This document shows positions 22,725 through 33,344 of a DNA stretch of 64,000 nucleotides, piece after piece. The first letter of the stretch is position 1. Each line of letters starts with the position of its first letter. The notes under the pieces were generated by a model. It was not told the origin of the DNA, ran no database searches, and worked only from the letters and a program-made list of their open reading frames with translations. The position numbers and the translations under genes were made by a program. This stretch comes from Homalodisca vitripennis (Eukaryota > Arthropoda > Insecta > Hemiptera > Cicadellidae), in the NCBI RefSeq assembly GCF_021130785.1, contig NW_025778963.1, positions 1 through 64,000 on the forward strand, written 5' to 3'.

Positions 22725-23145
22725 TTTAAATTTTAAATTTATTTATTCAGATTATCTATTGTTGTTAATATTTATAAATTTTATTATTTATTTTATATAT
22801 CATTATCTTGACAGCTGCCAAATTAGCCCCTTTACAGCTAACTTGGTGGCAGTAAATTGTGTTAAGTTTTTTACAGTCTATTTAATTAATGTTATGTACC
22901 TTGTCCTTATTTATGTTCTATTTATCTTTTAGTCCTTATATAGGTTAAGACCTCTCTACAGTCTTTCCCTTGTCATATTTATTGTTATCTAGTTTTAAGT
23001 ATAAATTATTTACTCACCTACTTGTCGTAATTCCTATTTTTGTTATATACAATGTAATCTGTATGCACCTAATTGACACTACCAGATACGAGTAGGTGTC
23101 AATTCTTTCTTGAGGGCAATGATAACCTCAGCGTTTTTTTGCCCC

Positions 23146-23188
<43 letters not shown>

Positions 23189-23189
<1 letters not shown>

Positions 23190-24578
23190 CAGTTTCTTTC
23201 ATACCATGTTCATGCATTGTTGATAAAACCCTAACCTCCCGTTGATCTAGCCAACGTTCATATAACATAAATTCTGCATGATGTGAATCCGTTTCCCCTT
23301 ATTTCAATTTTTTTAGGCCTTCTTTTGGTACACCACGCCTTGTTGGCAAGCATGTTCCACACATATTTGTACTTTTACTAAATAGTTCTTCTGCTAATGA
23401 GGGTGAGACATACCAGTTATCAAGGTACAGTTTGTGTCCAAGATTGAAAAAAGATTCTGTAAGAGTCAACACTACCTGACCTGACATACCTACTTTATCA
23501 CTGAGGTCTTCAAAATTTAGCTGAGTTTCAGAACCAATATATGGTAAAACATTTAGAACGTATCCTGTTTTGCAATCAGATATGATAAACAGTTTTATGC
23601 CAAATCTTGCTCTCTTACTAGGAATATACTGGCGAAAAAGTAGCCTACCTTTCCACAAGAAAAGTGTTTCATCCAATGCAAGATTCTCATAAGGAGTGAA
23701 ATTGTCAGTAAATGATTTGTTTATAGAACAGAGAATAGGGTTTATCTTATGTAATCTTCCTAAGGTTTTAGAGTTTGTAACAATACTGTTGTTAAAATGC
23801 AGCATTCTACACAGTATTAGAAACCTGTTTCGACTCATTGCCTGACCGAAGAATGGTGTTTGAATTACTGTATCGGTAGACCAGTACTCTTTTATTTTTT
23901 TTTTCTCACATGGGACATCAGGATACACAATGCTAAAAAGCATAACATTTCAGTCTCATTGGTATTGTACCAATTATCAATTTCAGATCTAGAAACATTG
24001 GGCAGCTTAGAAACGACTTCATGAAAATAGAGATTAGTCTGTTCAACAATGTGTGATACTAATTCCATTGGAAACAACGACAAGAAAAAATCTAGGTTTG
24101 TAGATTCCTTACTTATTCCAGAATCAGCTTTTATTCCAGATTTTGAGCTGTCAAATGGAAATATGTGCGGAATAAAGTTGGTATCATTCACCCAGGGATA
24201 GGTAATTGGAGGTAGCTTTCTACGTTTGGGGTTAGGCCTACATTCAGTTCCTTCATTACCAGTAAAGTCATTTCTGGGATTATAATTTTGAACTACCTCG
24301 TTTATTACCAAGTCAACACTATCCAAAGTAGGCTTATTTGGACGATTATTAGAATAAACAGTATCACCTGATGGTCCTGGTACTGGTTCATCGAGATAAC
24401 CTAAATCGTGGTTGAAGTCTGCATCACGAACTAGTTCACTAAAAATAAAATCACCACTTCTTACACGACTGAAAATATCCACATCACTTTCGTCGTCACT
24501 ATCAGATAGTTCACTAAACTCACTGCCCAATAATTCATTAATATCTTGATCAAACAACTCATGCTTACGCGAAGCCAT
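23189..24578 (-). pseudogene. PB3 piggyBac transposase, N-terminal and central part
   Basis: The chosen start is the ATG at 24578 (MASRKHELFDQD), followed by an acidic N-terminus with DEPVPGPSGD. The helical domain (VEQTNLYFHEV, MLCFLALCILM) breaks in a T homopolymer near 23897 and continues in the frame 23299-23943: EYWSTDTVIQTPFFGQAMSR, NLALDETLFLWKGR (first Asp) and KLYLDNWYVSPSLAEELF (second Asp). GLKKLK and a short shifted stretch reach the LINE-D junction. The third Asp is at 19406-19893. Confidence 0.88.
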
Positions 24579-24856
24579 AATTATTGTGTACAAACAACAG
24601 CAACCGGCTGAAACGCCTCGACGTTTAGAGTAAAAACAGGCTGCCAAGTATCGTAGCGCGAAACAAAATATAACCTCACGAGAAAGCCAGTGTTCTCCCG
24701 AGTAAACCCGGTATATTGAACGTCATTTAATTTAGCGAATTGAGTTGAAGAAAACGCAAAAATAAAACGCTCTGCGCGCGGCCGCAACAGTACGGCAACG
24801 GGCCACGACTGCACACTTGCCTCAGTCGCAACTGTGCGGCTACGGGATCCAACAGG

Positions 24857-25293
24857 TTAACTATTTCCTCCTCGCTTACGCCAAGTTTTCCTAATTTTGC
24901 CTTAATTTCAATCAAACCATCCTTAAGTTTTGAAATTAAGGTTTCAGACGCTCCTTCCCACTTATACAGCTCACATAACACATCAACTATCACAGTGAGA
25001 TGTTTGTGCCTACACACTAGTCTCAAATACTCGCCTGTCGATTTTTCCTCGGACAAGTTTCCTATCTTGACAGATAATGCCTCCAAATCAACTTTTATTC
25101 CCTTTAAAGCAATGCTAGGTTCTATACGCCCATTCAGATTACCAGCATTGGCCCTGATATTTAATTTCAAAAGGGACCTCAACATTTTTATAAGATTCTG
25201 GACGGTGTCGCTTACAGAAGCATTTCCGCCCCTAAAATTTATTTCAAATATTAATTCCTTTTTGAGCAACAGATCCACATACGCTAGCTCCAT
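24857..25293 (-). pseudogene. Gypsy Gag, N-terminal part
   Basis: An open frame starting MELAYVDLLLKKELIFEI and running to EEEIVN at the PB3 junction. It is predicted helical, with an evenly spaced Leu/Ile pattern, and has no recognised domain name from sequence alone. It is assigned as Gag from its position after the 5' LTR and leader and its in-frame continuation at 17631. The remaining residues of the frame left of 24857 belong to PB3. Confidence 0.7.
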
Positions 25294-25508
25294 TTTATTT
25301 TTAATATAATTTACTTAAAAATAAATCAAATATTCTAAAATCACAATACTGTTCTAAGTCCTAAGTCTTACACACTACACAAGATTATGCAGGTTTATAC
25401 ACACTTGCAGGAATCCGACAAGTTTATGCAAGTTCCCAAGTTCTTTCCTGTAAATAACCTGTTGTACAAGTTTATGCTCAAAAAGAAAAAGCAGATTGGC
25501 GCAAAATG

Positions 25509-26312
25509 TGTACCGTTATTATAGCACATATATTATATTAATTGGAGCTAATACTTTATAAATCAAAACAAATTTTCGGAAATACTTGATTTATTTCGAA
25601 TTAGAGTTCACCAAAATTTTAACAAAGTTTACAAACTTTAGATTTGATTTTCTTCAAAAACTTCTCACAATCGGTCAAATCTAATTACGTCTGTTCAAAA
25701 AAATGAATTAAAATTAAAATGAAACTAAAAATGTATACTTCTCCAAAATGGTTTAAATTAACAAAATAAACTAAAAAGTTCTCTTTTCAAAATATTTAAA
25801 ATCAAAATAACACAAAACTTGATATTAACTTTACGATCAAAGTCTAATTGACAATACTTCAGAAATTGAATTAATTCACAGACTCTGTAATATGGGAAAA
25901 CTTTATAAATTTAATCACACCAGTATAAAAATAAAAGATATTAACTAAACGCTGGTACGGGACTTACTACTTTGAAGATTATGGAGGCTGATAGGAAACT
26001 AATACGCACTAAAGAAAATTAATAACTTGATTTAAAATTACACCCGATAAAAAGAATTACTCTATATCCCAAACTAGAGGATTAGAGGAAGAACTACTGC
26101 TTCTCAACTGGACGTCTGCACCCTGTCGTCGACACTCGAACACTGCTCCCCCTCTCTCAAGACAATCGGCTCGGGAACGTATCACCGCTGACATCTCGAT
26201 CAGCTGATTTACTTGTCTCGAACCAACAAACAATGTCCACGCACAGCGTCTAGTTAACAAAAGAGCCTACTTCCTACCGCGATTCAGCATAAATAATTAT
26301 AACTACGGTACA
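25509..26312 (-). repeat. Gypsy 5' LTR, 804 bp
   Basis: Ends are TGTACCG...CGGTACA. It is recognised by its inverted match over its whole length to the solo LTR at 32531-33339, with scattered differences. Downstream on the minus strand comes a leader of about 215 bp and then the Gag start at 25293. Upstream it abuts PB2 transposase sequence directly. The other LTR has been lost, so no target duplication can be seen. Confidence 0.85.
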
Positions 26313-27361
26313 ACTACTCTGCTTGTGACACCTAGTTCCTCTCGGCACATGCGGTCTGTTGTTGTCTTGCCAAAATATGGTTCTAAGCCACAAATATACC
26401 CAGTTGCAGACTCAGACATGACCCAAATCTTTATCCCCCATTTAATGGGTTTGTCTTTATTATAAACTTTTAAACAAAACCCTACCTTTAAAGGCCACAG
26501 TACTCTCGTCGATGATAACTTTATGCTTTGGAAAGTAGTACTGCCTAAATTTCTTATCTAAATACTGGACAACCCTTCTTAAACTTACCAGATCGGGTCA
26601 AAAATCCTCCTACACGGCTAGTTTCTGGTGGACTAACATGCAGGTTATAAAAGATTTGATGGAACCTGTCTTTTGAAAAAGTGTCTTTAAAAAAAGGTTG
26701 GTAATCCACGTAGTCACTAGATAAGTAGTCTTTTATTTCTGGCTTCGGATTCATTCCCATATTTATTAACACTGCTAAAAAGGCTTTCATTTCAGGAAGT
26801 GTCACTTCCTTCCATGACCACCAGATAGATCGCTTTCTTAACGGAGTATTCTTAAGTATTTTCTCTGTGGCATTGTTTGTTTCAGTAACAATTTCTGTAA
26901 GTAAGCTATCTGTAAAAACAATTGGAAAAAATCTTTCCGTTTGTGGCATTAGGCCACGAGGTGGTCGAAAGCCACTATTATTAGCATAAATGAATTTATT
27001 AAACCTAACGTCGTCGTCAGTCCATTCTTTCCAACCATCTCCTTCAGCAGCCTCTTCCTCTCTCTCTTCAATTCCTACACCCTGGTCTTCACTTATTTCT
27101 TCACTGTTAGAAAACTGTTCCTCAAAGTCATCATCGTTCACTTCAACATCATTATTTATATCCAATGTACTGCGCTTCTAATATATTTTGATTTATCATT
27201 AAATTGTCACCTACTTCATTAAGTACTTCAAGATCAAACAGTTCACCTACATTGGAGTCAATATCACTTTGATGTGCAGAACTACAACTATCTGAAAATT
27301 CATTGTTTAAAATGTCCCGTATGTCATCGGATTTGTCAGCAAAATTATGTAAATCACTCAT
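26313..27361 (-). pseudogene. PB2 piggyBac transposase, N-terminal and first catalytic part
   Basis: The chosen start is the ATG at 27361 (MSDLHNFADKSDD), then a very acidic N-terminus and, after a frameshift near 27160, WKEWTDDDVRF, FTDSLLTEIVTETN and EMKAFLAVLINMGM. HKVIIDESTVAFKGR gives the first catalytic Asp and KPIKWGIKIWVMSES follows. The frame is cut at 26312 by the gypsy LTR. The second and third catalytic positions are absent from the window. Confidence 0.87.
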
Positions 27362-27704
27362 TCTGCAGGTAATCAAAACTTACTTGCTCCAATAAACAGC
27401 AAAAATAACACAAAACAATTACATCCCTAAAACCAAATAATAACTGCAAATGATATAATAACTAAGAAACTAATATTTAACCATTTGAATTACAAATAAC
27501 TCCACAAAAACAAATAGCAAACAGAAAGGTGCAGTTTATAGGTTATAGCAAATAGTCAGTGACTGTTTTCATTGTTACAGCGCACAATGGGAGTTGAGGT
27601 GTTGCCAACCAACAAAACAAAATAGCGTTTGAGTCCAGCAGTCCTTTGCTTTTTCACCGACTACTAGTTATTTTACAATAAAAAATATAACAATATTTGT
27701 AAAT

Positions 27705-27858
27705 TGGCCAACAGTGCTGGCCATTCGAGTGGGTCGTGTAATCATTATTGGCCAGCACAGTTGGCCATTCGACCTAAGAGCAAAAATCATTAAAATCTTT
27801 CCTGAGGTGAACTACAAATGGCGGTGGCCACCAGTGCTGGCCATTCGTGGGCAAAGGG
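27705..27858. repeat. PB2 right terminal repeat and three subterminal palindromes
   Basis: Ends GGGCAAAGGG at 27858, the complement of the left end. Palindromes are TTGGCCAACAGTGCTGGCCA (27704-27723), TTGGCCAGCACAGTTGGCCA (27749-27768) and TGGCCACCAGTGCTGGCCA (27825-27843). CTAA follows at 27859-27862. The 340 bp from here to the transposase start is AT-rich leader. Confidence 0.8.
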
Positions 27859-28018
27859 CTAAGAATACTGCTGTAGGCATTTCCCCCTTTTCTATGTTAT
27901 CAATTACTGTTTCTATTAATTCAATCATTGTTTTGGTAGTTGACTCTTCTTTGAAGAAGCTATGTTTAGAACTGGTTATCAGTTTAATGTTTGTCCCTTC
28001 CTCTTGAAGAAACTTCAT
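27859..28018 (-). pseudogene. LINE-C reverse transcriptase, N-terminal part
   Basis: Reads FLQEEGTNIKLITSSKH, then IELIETVIDNIEKGEMPTAV and ends AVFL at the PB2 junction: the RT block that precedes the first catalytic Asp. It is followed, after removal of PB2, by DCNKASDC at 9358. To the right it abuts gene X, so LINE-C is 5'-truncated here. Confidence 0.8.
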
Positions 28019-28039
28019 TCACATCAGTGCCACTTTTAT

Positions 28040-29689
28040 GTTTCGGTTTTGTTCTCCGCAACTATCACTGAACATAATAACATGGTCAATATTTTCAGAA
28101 AACTTTGTTGCGGAAGTGCTCTACCAAACAAGATACAATTTCTTGAGATCCACGGGAGGCTACCGTTTTCGTCTCAAGCGTACATGTTACGCTTATAGTA
28201 TGCAACAGAGCACGGCAGAGTTGGAAAGGCGAGAGCCTTTTGAAGATCAAAAGATAAAAGCATAAACCTTTGAGTCACCTTTTTTGCTGTCTTCTTTAGC
28301 TTGCTTCAATTTTTCTCTAGCAAGTTCCGCCTTACGTAAATGCAACTCTTTACTGGTTTCAAGCTCTAGTTTTTTCTGTGGGTCCTCACAACCAGCAATT
28401 TTTATACTGAAAATGTCACATTTTGCGCAAGTATCTTTATGCGGTTTATGAAAGTGTAGATTGAATTCATAACTAAAAATTAACGATACTTGGATTCTGA
28501 AACAGGAACTGCATTGATATTGTCATAATTGTATAAATTAAACAATGTTCTAATATTTAAGTACTCTGACAAGTACTTTCTATCAGGGTTGTGAGCCCTT
28601 GTATAATGGGACTGATACGCGGGAAAACATTCAATATAGTTTCTTACAATTTGTAACCGCGCATCATCTATTTTGTTTGCAGACGGCTGAATTCCTCTCA
28701 AATCACTTCCAGGTTCACATCCATCTCGTTTTTTCTTTAAAACTCTAAAACATCTTCCAGCAGATATTTGAAATGTCTTTAAAAAATACTGTTTGCACAC
28801 CTTAATATTTTTGTCTGATAACTGCAAGTGGTAATTTATAGTTGAATTTTTCATGCCACGATTTCCGTCTCTTGCTCGGTGAGCTTTTGGTGTACATTGT
28901 TTGTATAGCCCACAAATGTATACATTTTGTTTTTGAAAACAACCCATACTATAAAAATTATCAAACAGTTTCTTTCTCTGTTCTTCAGTTACGTTATCAC
29001 TGCACTTCATTGTACAACTACAAGGTGGATTAGAGAATATTTTCTCAGCAACACGTGTACCCCTACCAGTAACATAGGCCTTACCACTGTTCCGTTTAAT
29101 TTTACGTTGTTCCTTTTTGTTTGGATTCCGTTTCCTTTTTCGTGTTCTCATAACCAAAGGTATTCCACGATCGTCACGTATTCCATCTGAGTCTTAATTA
29201 TGTATTTCTTCCTCATTAGCTGCCTCAGGTTCATTTCCTGCAATGAAAACAAATAATTTTAAACTAGCCCTCTCAGTGTTATAGGATACATCACAATATA
29301 CTTTTTTCGTTTGCAACTATGAAATATTGTAATACAGTAATTAGATTGAACAGACTAAAATGGAGTGTTTGAACCTTGAAGGCCTAGTTTGATTTGTATA
29401 GACTATGTAAAATGAAGCAGGGTTGTGTACATAAAATACATTGAAAATATGAGTGTTTTGCCTTCTAAGATGAATTTAGAACCTAACAAGACTTTATAGT
29501 AAAATTTACAATACTATATACTGATATTTTGATGAAATATGCTTTGATGTAAAGAAAATCAACACAAAATAATTATACACAAATTATTAGGCTATGTCTA
29601 CTCTTACCTGATTCATCTGTAGGTATATATTCAGATCCAGAATCCTGAAGAATTGAAGGCACAGACGAACTAGAGTCACTCATACTCAT
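28040..29689 (-). pseudogene. Gene X: multi-copy insect-type protein of unknown role
   Basis: Two exons on the minus strand. Exon 1 (29689-29608) starts MSMSDSSSSVPSILQD and ends at a GTAAG donor. Exon 2 starts at 29237 after a TTGCAG acceptor, and the join keeps frame (ESG-NEPEAANEEE). Exon 2 has one stop near 29200, then a basic stretch (RTRKRKRNPNKKEQRK), a Cys cluster (CSCTMKCSDNVTEE), VCKQYFLKTFQIS and a SHYTRAHNPDRKYLS block. Shifted frames to 28040 give KALAFPTLPCSVAYYK and SCGGQNRN-like sequence. I recognise the layout as that of a repeated arthropod protein family, possibly transposon-derived, but cannot name it. LINE-C cuts its 3' end. Confidence 0.6.
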
Positions 29690-30175
29690 CTTAAATACTG
29701 TGAAAGTGTGGTTACTTCAGTTTAAATTGATTATTTATTAATATTAACAGAGACCACGATCAACTGTTTACTCACAAAGCAATGGCTATCTCTCATGGAA
29801 TAGTGAAGTAAGTCAACTGTTTCCAGGGAATAGTGAAGTAAGTCAGACTTACACCACTGTTGTTTGCAACAATATCAGCTGTTTCATTTCCAACATTTTT
29901 TCACTGCCTCCTGAATTGCTGTTACCATGTGGTTTTGACTTGAACCACTTTTCCGAATTATGAAATAAGGTTTCAGGAATCCAAAACTGCATTTAACTAG
30001 GTTTTTAAAAAAAGTTACATGCACAACTTTCCCGCTCAAACGGCTCATAATATCAATATTTCAAATGTTACAGAATTAGTACAGTATGAAAGTCGAGAAT
30101 GTAAAAATCAAACTAAATGTCTTATAAATTTGTGAATTTTATTTATGTGGCTTATTAAAATGAAATATATAAGTA
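29690..30175. other. No gene; short tandem duplication
   Basis: The presumed upstream region of gene X. GGAATAGTGAAGTAAGTCA occurs twice (29798-29816 and 29827-29845), a local duplication. Otherwise AT-rich with no conserved motif. Confidence 0.5.
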
Positions 30176-31502
30176 CGAGGGCTGTTTTTTTTCAAGTTCC
30201 GATAGGCCATAAATAATAAACACATTGAGATAAAAAGATGATTTTATTACCAAAAGATTCGTAATTTCTTACTTATTTTTCTACGTAGTCACCAAAAATG
30301 TTGAGGCACTTGTCGTAGCGAGAGACAAGCTTTCCTATACCCTCCTCGAAGAAGTCTGCCGCCAGTGAGCTCAGGTAGACCCTTACAGTTGCTTGAAGCT
30401 CTTCGTTGTCAGCGAAGCGTCGTCCACCTAACCACGCCTTCATTTCTCGAAAGAGGTGATAGTCACTGGGCGCCAAGTCCAGGACTATACGGCGGATGGT
30501 CGAAAACTTCCATTTGAACTTTTGCAGAAGTTGTTTTGTGACATTGGCACTATGCGGTCGTGCATTATCGTGGATCAGGACCACGCCGGATGACAGCATT
30601 CCTCTCCGTTTGTTTTGTATTGCTCCTCCGGAGGCGATGTAGAGTCTCACAGTATGATTCCTTTGTTATCGTTGTTCCCTGTTGCATGAACTCAACCACC
30701 TTTTTGGTCCCAAAACACTGTAGCCCATTGTTTTCCTTTTGGTCAAAGTCTGCTTGAATTTTTTGGGCTTGCTAGGGGAGTGAGTGTGCATCCATTGCTT
30801 TGATTGTTCCTTGGTTTTCTGGATTTTCATACAGGACCCAAGTTTCATCCCCAGTAACAATAACTTTAAAAAACTGTCTTTCTCGTTGTCATATCGCGTC
30901 AGAAAAGTTAGGGCTGACGCCATTCGCTTCGTTTTGTGATCCCTCACTCAACATTTTGGGTACCCAACGGGCACACAATTTTTCGGTACCCTAGCTCGGT
31001 GGTCACAATCTTGTACAAGGAAGACCTTGAAATGGCTGGAAATTCGGTAGTAAAGTTCATCAATTGTAAACCTCCGTTTCTCCCGGATCGCTTGGTCAAC
31101 TCGTTCAACCAAACTTGCAGTTAGCAGTAGCGACCGACTTCGTCATGGACGTCTGTTCGACCTGTCAGCAAATAGCCTACACCATTTTCTTATCGCGCTA
31201 TCACTCATACAGTGTTCACCATACACAACACTCATTCTGCGATGGATTTCAGCAGCACTACATCCTTCAAGCTTGAAGGAAACGAATCACACTTCGCAAC
31301 TCACAACTGGCGGGAGAATTGATCGTAGCGGCCCATCTTTACTCGCCCGTAGCTCGGCTACGACTGATGGATTGGAGCCGGCAACGGCGTTGGTTGTAGT
31401 GGGGGAGCGGCGCAATTGCACAACACGCAGCCCCGCCTCCCGCCAGCACTACGCTGGTTATTTGGAGAAACAAACGGAACTTGAAAAAAAAAACAGCCCT
31501 CG
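30176..31502 (-). mobile_element. mariner element, 1,327 bp
   Basis: Inverted ends CGAGGGCTGTTTTTTTTCAA on the left and its near-exact complement on the right, bordered by TA (30174-30175 and 31503-31504). The size is normal for mariner. The transposase is on the minus strand with frameshifts. No other element interrupts it. Confidence 0.93.
30273..31300 (-). pseudogene. mariner transposase, frameshifted
   Basis: N-terminal sequence in 30950-31300 is shifted and stop-ridden (RWCR-like, VERVDQAIRERRRFTIDEL). The middle (30666-30947) holds LTRYDNEKDSFLK and the first catalytic Asp region (GMKLGSCM in place of GDETWVLY after a frameshift). The C-terminal frame 30273-30650 gives VLIHDNARPHSANV (second Asp) and DLAPSDYHLFREMK (third Asp), 34 residues apart, the DD34D spacing of mariner. 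Inactive. Confidence 0.9.
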
Positions 31503-31599
31503 TATTATATATCAAAATGATCAGAAAATAATAAAGAACAAGAAAAAAAATATAAAAATAAAACTTAAAATTTTTCTATAAGTTGACGTCATACTCCCC

Positions 31600-32040
31600 T
31601 TAAAAGCCAGAATTCGGTTAAGACGGCTGCCTTAGGCTTAAGGTTGGGTTCCTTTTGCTAAAACCGGCTGCCCAGTCCTTACCTGCCATTTTTGTTCCTT
31701 TGTTAAAGCTGGGCTTAATTAAGTTTTCTGTAAGGTCGTATGGAAATCGGCGGCGTGTCTGTTAATGTGATACCATTGAACTGGTTTGACAATTGTTTTA
31801 TATGGTCAGCTAAAATAGCGTCCTGTTCGGGTGTAAAATAGGCTTTTCTTACCAACGCTGGTTTAGCTGCTGATTTTACTCTTGAGCGATCGTGTAGCGT
31901 AATTCTATGAAGTGCTAATTCCGCGGCGACCCTCTTTACTGATCTACCACTTCCAACTAGCTCAAATGCCCTTTTAAGAGTTTGTTCATCCCTTTTACTC
32001 CTCTCAGTCGTCCGTTTTCTAGATCTTCATCTAGAGTACA
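31600..32040 (-). pseudogene. pogo transposase N-terminus (PG3)
   Basis: Minus strand: RDEQTLKRAFELVGSGRSV and ALHRITLHDRSRVK form a helix-turn-helix of the pogo/psq type. FTPEQDAILADHIKQLSNQF opens the CENP-B-like domain, and shifted sequence near 31660-31700 gives a GKDWAAGF-type block. Nothing of the DDE domain remains. Repeats of the type TTGGCATTACCCCGGAGGG (near 32135) on its 5' side resemble subterminal motifs of the other pogo elements. Confidence 0.7.
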
Positions 32041-32530
32041 TTAAAAACAAACATTTAGGAAATAACAATCCCCTGTAAAATATTAGTACAGATGGGGAGA
32101 TACCGATACCCTGTCAATATTTCCCCGAAGTGGGATGTTGGCATTACCCCGGAGGGACAAAAATGGCGGATACCTAACACTACAGACTACTATGCACTTT
32201 GAAATGTTACAACTACTTTATCAAAATGTTCGTTACAATATGTAACAGGTTAAGTCTCATGTGCATCAAATTTGCTGCATGTAAATCTATTTCAACAGAC
32301 CACGGAAAATTAACAAAATCTTTTTTCCCAGACCATGTAGCTTAAAATTTATATAAATCTTCTGCTCGTTGCATATTTTCAAGATATATGCGAATAAGTT
32401 AAAAATTTGGTTTCTAACCTTATTAAAACAGTGTGTACGCATATTTGATACACACGGTCTGGTCCAGGGCATACCATGTGCTCATATGTGATGCACAGGT
32501 ACTGTGGAATGTAAATAATATTAATACATT

Positions 32531-33339
32531 TGTACCGTAGTCGTAATTATTTATGCTGAATCGCGGTAGGAAGTAGGCTCTTTGTTAATTAGACGCGGTG
32601 CGTGGACATTGTTTGTTGGTTCGAGACCGGTCAATCAGCTGATCGTGTTATCTACGGTGATACGTTCCGAACCTGTTGGGTGGAGAGAGGGAGCGCAGTC
32701 TTGAAGCCACAACGAGAAGGTGCAGACGTCGAGTAGAGAAGCGGTGGTTCTTCCTCTAATCCTATAGTTTGGGATCTAGAGTAATTCTTTTAATCGGGTG
32801 TAGGCCTAAATTCAAATCAAGTTAATAATTTCTTTAGTGCGTTTTTAGTTTCCTATCAGCCTCCATAGTCTTCAAAGTAGTAAGTCCCGTACCAGCGTTT
32901 AGTTAATATCTTTTATTTTTATACTGTTGTGATTAAATTTGTAAAATTTCCCATATTACAGAGTTTGAGAATTAATTCAATTTTTGGAAGTATTGTGAAT
33001 TAAATTTTGGTCGTAAAGTTAATATCAAGTTTTGTGTTATTTTGATTTTGAACATTTTGAGAAGAGAACCTTTTATTTTATTTTCTTAATTTAAACCTTT
33101 TGGAGAAGTATACATTTTTAGTTTCGTTTTAATTTTAATTCTTTTTTTTATCAGACTCTTAATTAGATTTGATCGATTGTGAGAAGTTTTTGAAGAAAAT
33201 CAAATCTAAAGTTTGTAAACTTTGTTAAAATTTTGGTGAACTCTAATTCGAAATAAATCAAGTATTTCCGAAAATTTGTTTTGATTTATAAAGTATTAGC
33301 TCCAAATTAATATAATATATGTGCTATAATAACGGTACA
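32531..33339 (+). mobile_element. Solo LTR of the gypsy family, 809 bp
   Basis: TGTACCGTAG...AACGGTACA with CATT on both sides (32527-32530 and 33340-33343). It aligns, inverted, to the 5' LTR at 25509-26312 with scattered substitutions and small indels. No internal sequence follows. It was probably generated by recombination between the two LTRs of a full insertion. Confidence 0.87.
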
Positions 33340-33344
33340 CATTT

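Larger units (their letters stand above)
19894..23188 (+). mobile_element. LINE-D, 5'-truncated I-like LINE inserted in PB3
   Basis: A 3.3-kb non-LTR element flanked by a perfect 12-bp target duplication, CCAGTTTCTTTC (19882-19893 and 23189-23200), and ending in a run of about 37 A (23150-23187). It begins inside the linker between endonuclease and RT, so it is 5'-truncated. It carries RT, RNase H and a zinc-binding tail on the plus strand, and a 3' untranslated region of about 420 bp almost identical to 1-489. Its insertion splits the PB3 transposase. Confidence 0.93.
17632..24856 (-). mobile_element. piggyBac element PB3, interrupted by LINE-D
   Basis: TTAA on both sides (17628-17631 and 24857-24860). 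Ends are CCTGTTGAGTCCCG on the left and, inverted, CCTGTTGGATCCCG on the right. It occupies 7,225 bp, of which 3.3 kb is LINE-D. The transposase is on the minus strand at 19406-24578. Removing PB3 rejoins the gypsy Gag frame (EEEIVN to FETSLLN). PB3 is a different lineage from PB1 and PB2, judging by its ends. Confidence 0.93.
15040..26312 (-). mobile_element. Truncated gypsy-type LTR retrotransposon, split by PB3
   Basis: Minus-strand order: 5' LTR (25509-26312), untranslated leader, gag N-terminus (24857-25293), [PB3 insertion 17632-24856], gag C-terminus with zinc knuckle, protease, RT and start of RNase H (down to 15040). Integrase and the 3' LTR are missing. Several frameshifts and a mutated RT box make it dead. 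It interrupts the PB2 transposase at 26312/26313. A related solo LTR lies at 32531-33339 in the opposite orientation. Confidence 0.85.
9359..27858 (-). mobile_element. PB2: piggyBac-bounded 18.5-kb nest
   Basis: The two ends are inverted copies beginning CCCTTTGCCC, each followed by palindromic TGGCCAGCACTG-type repeats, and flanked by CTAA on both sides (9355-9358 and 27859-27862). Removing the whole 18,500 bp and one CTAA joins AVFL (27859 side) to DCNKASDC (9358 side), the expected AVFLDxxKAxD block of the LINE-C RT. The owner of the ends is a piggyBac whose transposase N-terminal part lies at 26313-27361. The middle is filled by later insertions and the C-terminal half of the transposase is missing. 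The duplication is CTAA, not the canonical TTAA. Confidence 0.85.

Noticed and set aside
9359..27858. Giant piggyBac carrying captured viral or cargo genes
   Set aside because: I considered a Teratorn-like arrangement because of the size, but every recognisable segment inside is another transposon with its own target duplication or a deletion junction.
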